Source: Roseitalea sp. (GTDB lineage: Bacteria > Pseudomonadota > Alphaproteobacteria > Rhizobiales > Rhizobiaceae). Taken from it: DNA of 64,000 nucleotides. Within the stretch, counting starts at the first letter, position 1, and the number at the start of each line of letters is the position of its first letter. Under the pieces are notes generated by a model that saw only the letters and a program-made list of their open reading frames with translations, did no database searches and was not told the origin of the DNA. The stretch is taken from positions 368,006 to 432,005 of the forward strand of contig JAEPON010000001.1 in NCBI GenBank assembly GCA_017642895.1, given 5' to 3'. A program made the position numbers and the translations under genes. This document shows positions 61,563 to 64,000 of the stretch, piece after piece.

Positions 61563-63299
61563 TTATTTGGGCTTCTTTTGTTTGGGCCTTTGCCGCTTGG
61601 TGGTTTTGGGCGCGGCTGCAGCCGGCTCAAATTCCGGTGGGAGCTCGACGCCCCACGTCTTTTCGACCCTTTCCTTGTTAATTGGGGACGTTGTGGCAAT
61701 CCGGATCAGTGCATCCGTCACCTTGCCGACGACAGAGTTGATCTCGGGGCTTGGGTTGCCAATGCGACGTAGACGGTGAACACCTTCGATACGTGTTCGT
61801 AGTTCCTCGCCTTCAAAATTGAGAAATGCGTTCTCGAAGTCTGACGCTTCGTATTGATCAAGAGCCTCAATGATCTCGGAGTTGTGCATATTGGTGAGGC
61901 TGACAAGCAACTGGTCGAACGTCGCTGCGGGCCTCAATGCGGCGTAGGCGTCGGTCAGCGCGCCCTTCACGTCCGGATGAAAGTCATCGCCGTGATAGAA
62001 GCTCTTGTCGATGTCAAAGGCTTCGACATTATTCTTGTTGAAGGCAAGGAAATGATCCAGGGCCTGCTTGGCTGTGGCTGTCTCGCCCATCCTGATGCAC
62101 AGGGCATAGAGCGTGTTGAGGTGGTCGCTGGTGTGGTGGGCGGTGTTCTTGATAAACGCGTCCGCAATCGCACGGGTCACGGTATTGGCGGATGACTGGA
62201 ACGAATATCGCCAAGTTTCCCATGCTGCCTGCCACTCGTTCATTGCTGCCGTCGACGCAAGCCGTTTGTTCAGTTCATCGGCGTGCGCAGTCACCGTTTC
62301 CGGAGAGAAGTAGCCACTCTCTAGTGCCTTAACGATCTCCGAGTCGAAGGCATCGATGTGGTTGAACGGATAGTCGTCTAGCAACTTTTTCCACGCAGCT
62401 TCCTGCTCCGTCTGTTCATCTTTCTTGTCGTCAAAGGCGATACGCACATACGAGCGAAGGAACTCCATGGTCGGTGCCATGTTCGGTTGATGTTGCATCC
62501 AGCCGAACAGGACGACGGAAGCGACGACATTCTCGAAGACGCCTTTGGGGAACGGTTGGAGCTCAGCCTGAAGCTGAACCACAGCCCTGTGAATCTTCGA
62601 GATAACCCGGACATTGTCTATGCCTAGCTTCAGGCAGTGTTCCCGAGTGAGTTGACTGGCCTGGTCGGCGCCAGTCAGGGCAATATCCAAAGATTCCTGC
62701 GGCGTGGGTGCGAAACGCAAATTGACGTCCACTACTTTCTCAAGGTGGGTATCGAAGCCAACCCGATCGTCGCGGTCGAGGACTTCTTCGTTGAGCAGGA
62801 AAACGACCTTGCAGTTCCGTTCCTCCTTGAGTTGAGTTGCGTACCCAAAGACAGCCTCGACCTCCAAGTCCTTGCCGCTCCGCTCAAGGTCGTCGAAGCA
62901 GATGATCTGATTTCGTGCTGACAGTGCTATGAGCGATAGGGCGGATTCCGCGTCGTCGGTGCCAGCATAAATGCGGTAGGCCAACACACCGATACGCTTG
63001 AGCCAGCTCTTGCTTGCCTTTAGCGACGCCTCGACGTCCTCGAGACTGAAGTCCTTGCCGATGTGGCGCGTTTCGACGGTGTTTAGGAAGAGCTGACTGC
63101 GGAGTTGGGCGAGGGAGTTCAGACCAAAGAGCGAGACGTAGGCGTAGTTCTTCAGCTCAATCTCGTCTCTATGCTTGCCCAGCAAATGCCACCAAGTCCA
63201 AGTCTTACCAGTCCCCCACTTACCTCGGACGCATAAAACCTCTGGGTCGGATGATCTCAAGAAACGCAGGATTTCATGCTTCACAAGTTTGGTAGACAT
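61563..63299 (-). CDS. KAP-like P-loop ATPase, probably accessory
   Basis: A 578-aa protein that I do not assign to a named system. Residues 26-33 form Walker A (GKWGTGKT), 132-140 a Walker B-like IICFDDLER, and 164-174 (KVVFLLNEEVL) a sensor strand, the order seen in KAP/STAND-type NTPases. The segment YVSLFGLNSLAQLRSQLF (54-71) also fits KAP ATPases found in prophage and defence islands. The C-terminal half is helical and repeat-like, ending in a very basic tail (KRQRPKQKKPK). Base composition and codon use look different from all neighbours (more A/T, by eye). No partner gene adjoins it. A defence, plasmid-type or phage-derived function is inference. Confidence 0.75.
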   Translation of the reverse strand: MSTKLVKHEILRFLRSSDPEVLCVRGKWGTGKTWTWWHLLGKHRDEIELKNYAYVSLFGLNSLAQLRSQLFLNTVETRHIGKDFSLEDVEASLKASKSWLKRIGVLAYRIYAGTDDAESALSLIALSARNQIICFDDLERSGKDLEVEAVFGYATQLKEERNCKVVFLLNEEVLDRDDRVGFDTHLEKVVDVNLRFAPTPQESLDIALTGADQASQLTREHCLKLGIDNVRVISKIHRAVVQLQAELQPFPKGVFENVVASVVLFGWMQHQPNMAPTMEFLRSYVRIAFDDKKDEQTEQEAAWKKLLDDYPFNHIDAFDSEIVKALESGYFSPETVTAHADELNKRLASTAAMNEWQAAWETWRYSFQSSANTVTRAIADAFIKNTAHHTSDHLNTLYALCIRMGETATAKQALDHFLAFNKNNVEAFDIDKSFYHGDDFHPDVKGALTDAYAALRPAATFDQLLVSLTNMHNSEIIEALDQYEASDFENAFLNFEGEELRTRIEGVHRLRRIGNPSPEINSVVGKVTDALIRIATTSPINKERVEKTWGVELPPEFEPAAAAPKTTKRQRPKQKKPK

Positions 63300-63769
63300 A
63301 GCGGCCCCTAATTGAAACAGGCATCAATCAGCATTTGATGATCCTGCATACCCTAGTCACTGCTGAACGATTGGATGGTCAGTAACGTCATACGATCCTC
63401 CGGCTATGAAAGTACTCTGGCGTCGTTTTGACAACTGGCTGGGAAACTCGAAGCAGACCCGAACGGCTTTTACCGGAATTGCAGAAGGCGCGCTGGGCGG
63501 ACCTTCACACACAGCGGTCGATCTCTGTCACAATCTTGACAATCCCACACATCCCCACCCAATTCCCCGCCAGATTTACACGATTTTGACAACGCAGATG
63601 CAGCATTTGCATGCGTGCGCGCGGCGATTTCGCTAATTCTGTGCGCGAAAGCCGCGTCGCAGCCATGCTGCAGTGCCGACAAAGGCTGGATGGCCACAGT
63701 CTGTGACACGGTTTGACACGATTGTCATACGCCTCGCCGGTGCGGGGCGGCGAGCGCAAGGAGCCGACC
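63300..63769. other. Divergent regulatory region of aceA and the ATPase
   Basis: A 470-bp intergenic stretch with no convincing ORF (a 76-aa open frame at 63406-63636 looks spurious). It carries repeated TTGACAA elements: TTTTGACAA at 63426-63434 and 63584-63592, TCTTGACAA at 63534-63542, and dyads TGTCA-N6-TGACA (63526-63541) and TGACA-CGAT-TGTCA (63714-63727). An AAGGAG lies 8 bp before the aceA ATG. The repeats look like a regulator's binding array rather than core promoter hexamers, because no -10 element lies at the right distance. Confidence 0.5.
63322..63340. promoter_or_regulatory. Inverted repeat upstream of the ATPase gene
   Basis: CATCAA (63322-63327) and TTGATG (63335-63340) form a perfect 6-bp dyad with a 7-bp centre, 23 to 41 bp upstream of the ATG at 63299. 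Its position and symmetry suit a repressor operator. The binding protein is unknown. Confidence 0.45.
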
Positions 63770-64000
63770 ATGAGCTACCAGAGTGAAATCCAGACCGCGT
63801 CCGACCTGATCTCCGCGCAAGGGGCGCCGTGGGAGGGCATCAACGCCGAATATGTGGCGCGCATGCGGCTGCAGAACCGGTTCAAGACCGGCCTCGACAT
63901 CGCCAAATACACGGCGAAGATCATGCGCGAGGACATGGCCGCCTATGATGCGGACCCGGCCAACTACACCCAGTCGCTGGGCTGCTGGCACGGCTTTATC
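63770..64000 (+). CDS. aceA: Isocitrate lyase, N-terminal fragment
   Basis: First 77 codons of isocitrate lyase, truncated by the right edge. AAGGAG precedes the ATG. The sequence INAEYVARMRLQNRFKTGLDIAKYT and YTQSLGCWHGFI is that of the long (about 530-aa) isocitrate lyase subfamily known from Pseudomonas, not the compact 430-aa E. coli/rhizobial AceA. The enzyme splits isocitrate to glyoxylate and succinate in the glyoxylate shunt, needed on acetate or fatty acids. The catalytic Cys/His region is outside the window. Confidence 0.92.
   Translation, partial: MSYQSEIQTASDLISAQGAPWEGINAEYVARMRLQNRFKTGLDIAKYTAKIMREDMAAYDADPANYTQSLGCWHGFI

Noticed and set aside
63406..63636. 76-aa plus-strand frame before aceA
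   Set aside because: No ribosome site, no family resemblance, and it overlaps the repeated TTGACAA elements; taken as non-coding.

Overview
The window is high-GC, densely packed bacterial chromosome and reads as Alphaproteobacteria, most likely Hyphomicrobiales (Rhizobiales). The basis is gene content: a CckA hybrid kinase, a growth-pole-ring-like giant coiled-coil protein, an ExoR-like Sel1 protein, a DUF2865 protein, a zinc-finger-poor DksA, a glnB-glnA pair behind a sigma-54 promoter, SMC kleisin genes scpA-scpB next to tatABC, and the long form of isocitrate lyase. No species can be named from the sequence alone. No rRNA, tRNA, CRISPR array or intact insertion sequence was seen.

Layout. 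1-5.7 kb: 3' end of gltX, a DUF2865 secreted protein, a malic enzyme fused to a phosphotransacetylase-like domain, an atypical SDR and a dipeptide epimerase. 5.8-10.2 kb: an Mla-type lipid transport operon (STAS-MlaE, MlaF, a repeat-extended MlaD, auxiliary lipoprotein). 10.3-15.7 kb: a 1559-residue membrane-anchored coiled-coil protein and, divergently, an orphan Hpt phosphotransfer protein. 15.8-17.9 kb: ferredoxin and folP-folB-folK. 17.9-21.7 kb: a secreted protein, the YcjF/YcjX pair and a SixA phosphatase. 21.9-26.3 kb: dksA, a FliO-like protein, cckA and small ORFs. 26.3-33.8 kb: ggt, ilvD-exoR, a small secreted protein, xthA, erpA and dgt. 33.8-44.4 kb: argS, a SPOR protein, nagZ, scpA-scpB, an orphan ABC ATPase and tatABC. 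44.4-48.9 kb: a beta-CASP nuclease-like protein, a PfkB kinase, an SMR transporter and a GH1 glucosidase with a LacI-type operator. 49-60.7 kb: glnB-glnA, nnr, an amidase, PBP1a, prfB with its programmed frameshift, a small conserved protein and ppsA. 60.7-64 kb: a palindromic repeat, about 630 bp without a gene, a lone KAP-like P-loop ATPase of different base composition, a long regulatory region and the start of aceA.

Themes. Envelope and polar growth are prominent: Mla, the polar ring candidate, SPOR, NagZ, AmiC, PBP1a, Tat and ExoR. CckA and the Hpt protein belong to phosphorelay signalling that sets cell-cycle and polarity programmes. Gluconeogenic and C2/C4 carbon metabolism is represented by malic enzyme, PEP synthase and isocitrate lyase.

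Most of the window is ordinary core genome. The one clearly accessory part is 60.73-63.77 kb, where a single KAP-like ATPase with its own operator-like dyad sits between ppsA and aceA. This is the best candidate for an undescribed (possibly defence) function, but the sequence does not prove a function. Coordinates are precise where start codons could be read. Composition statements are by eye, not computed.
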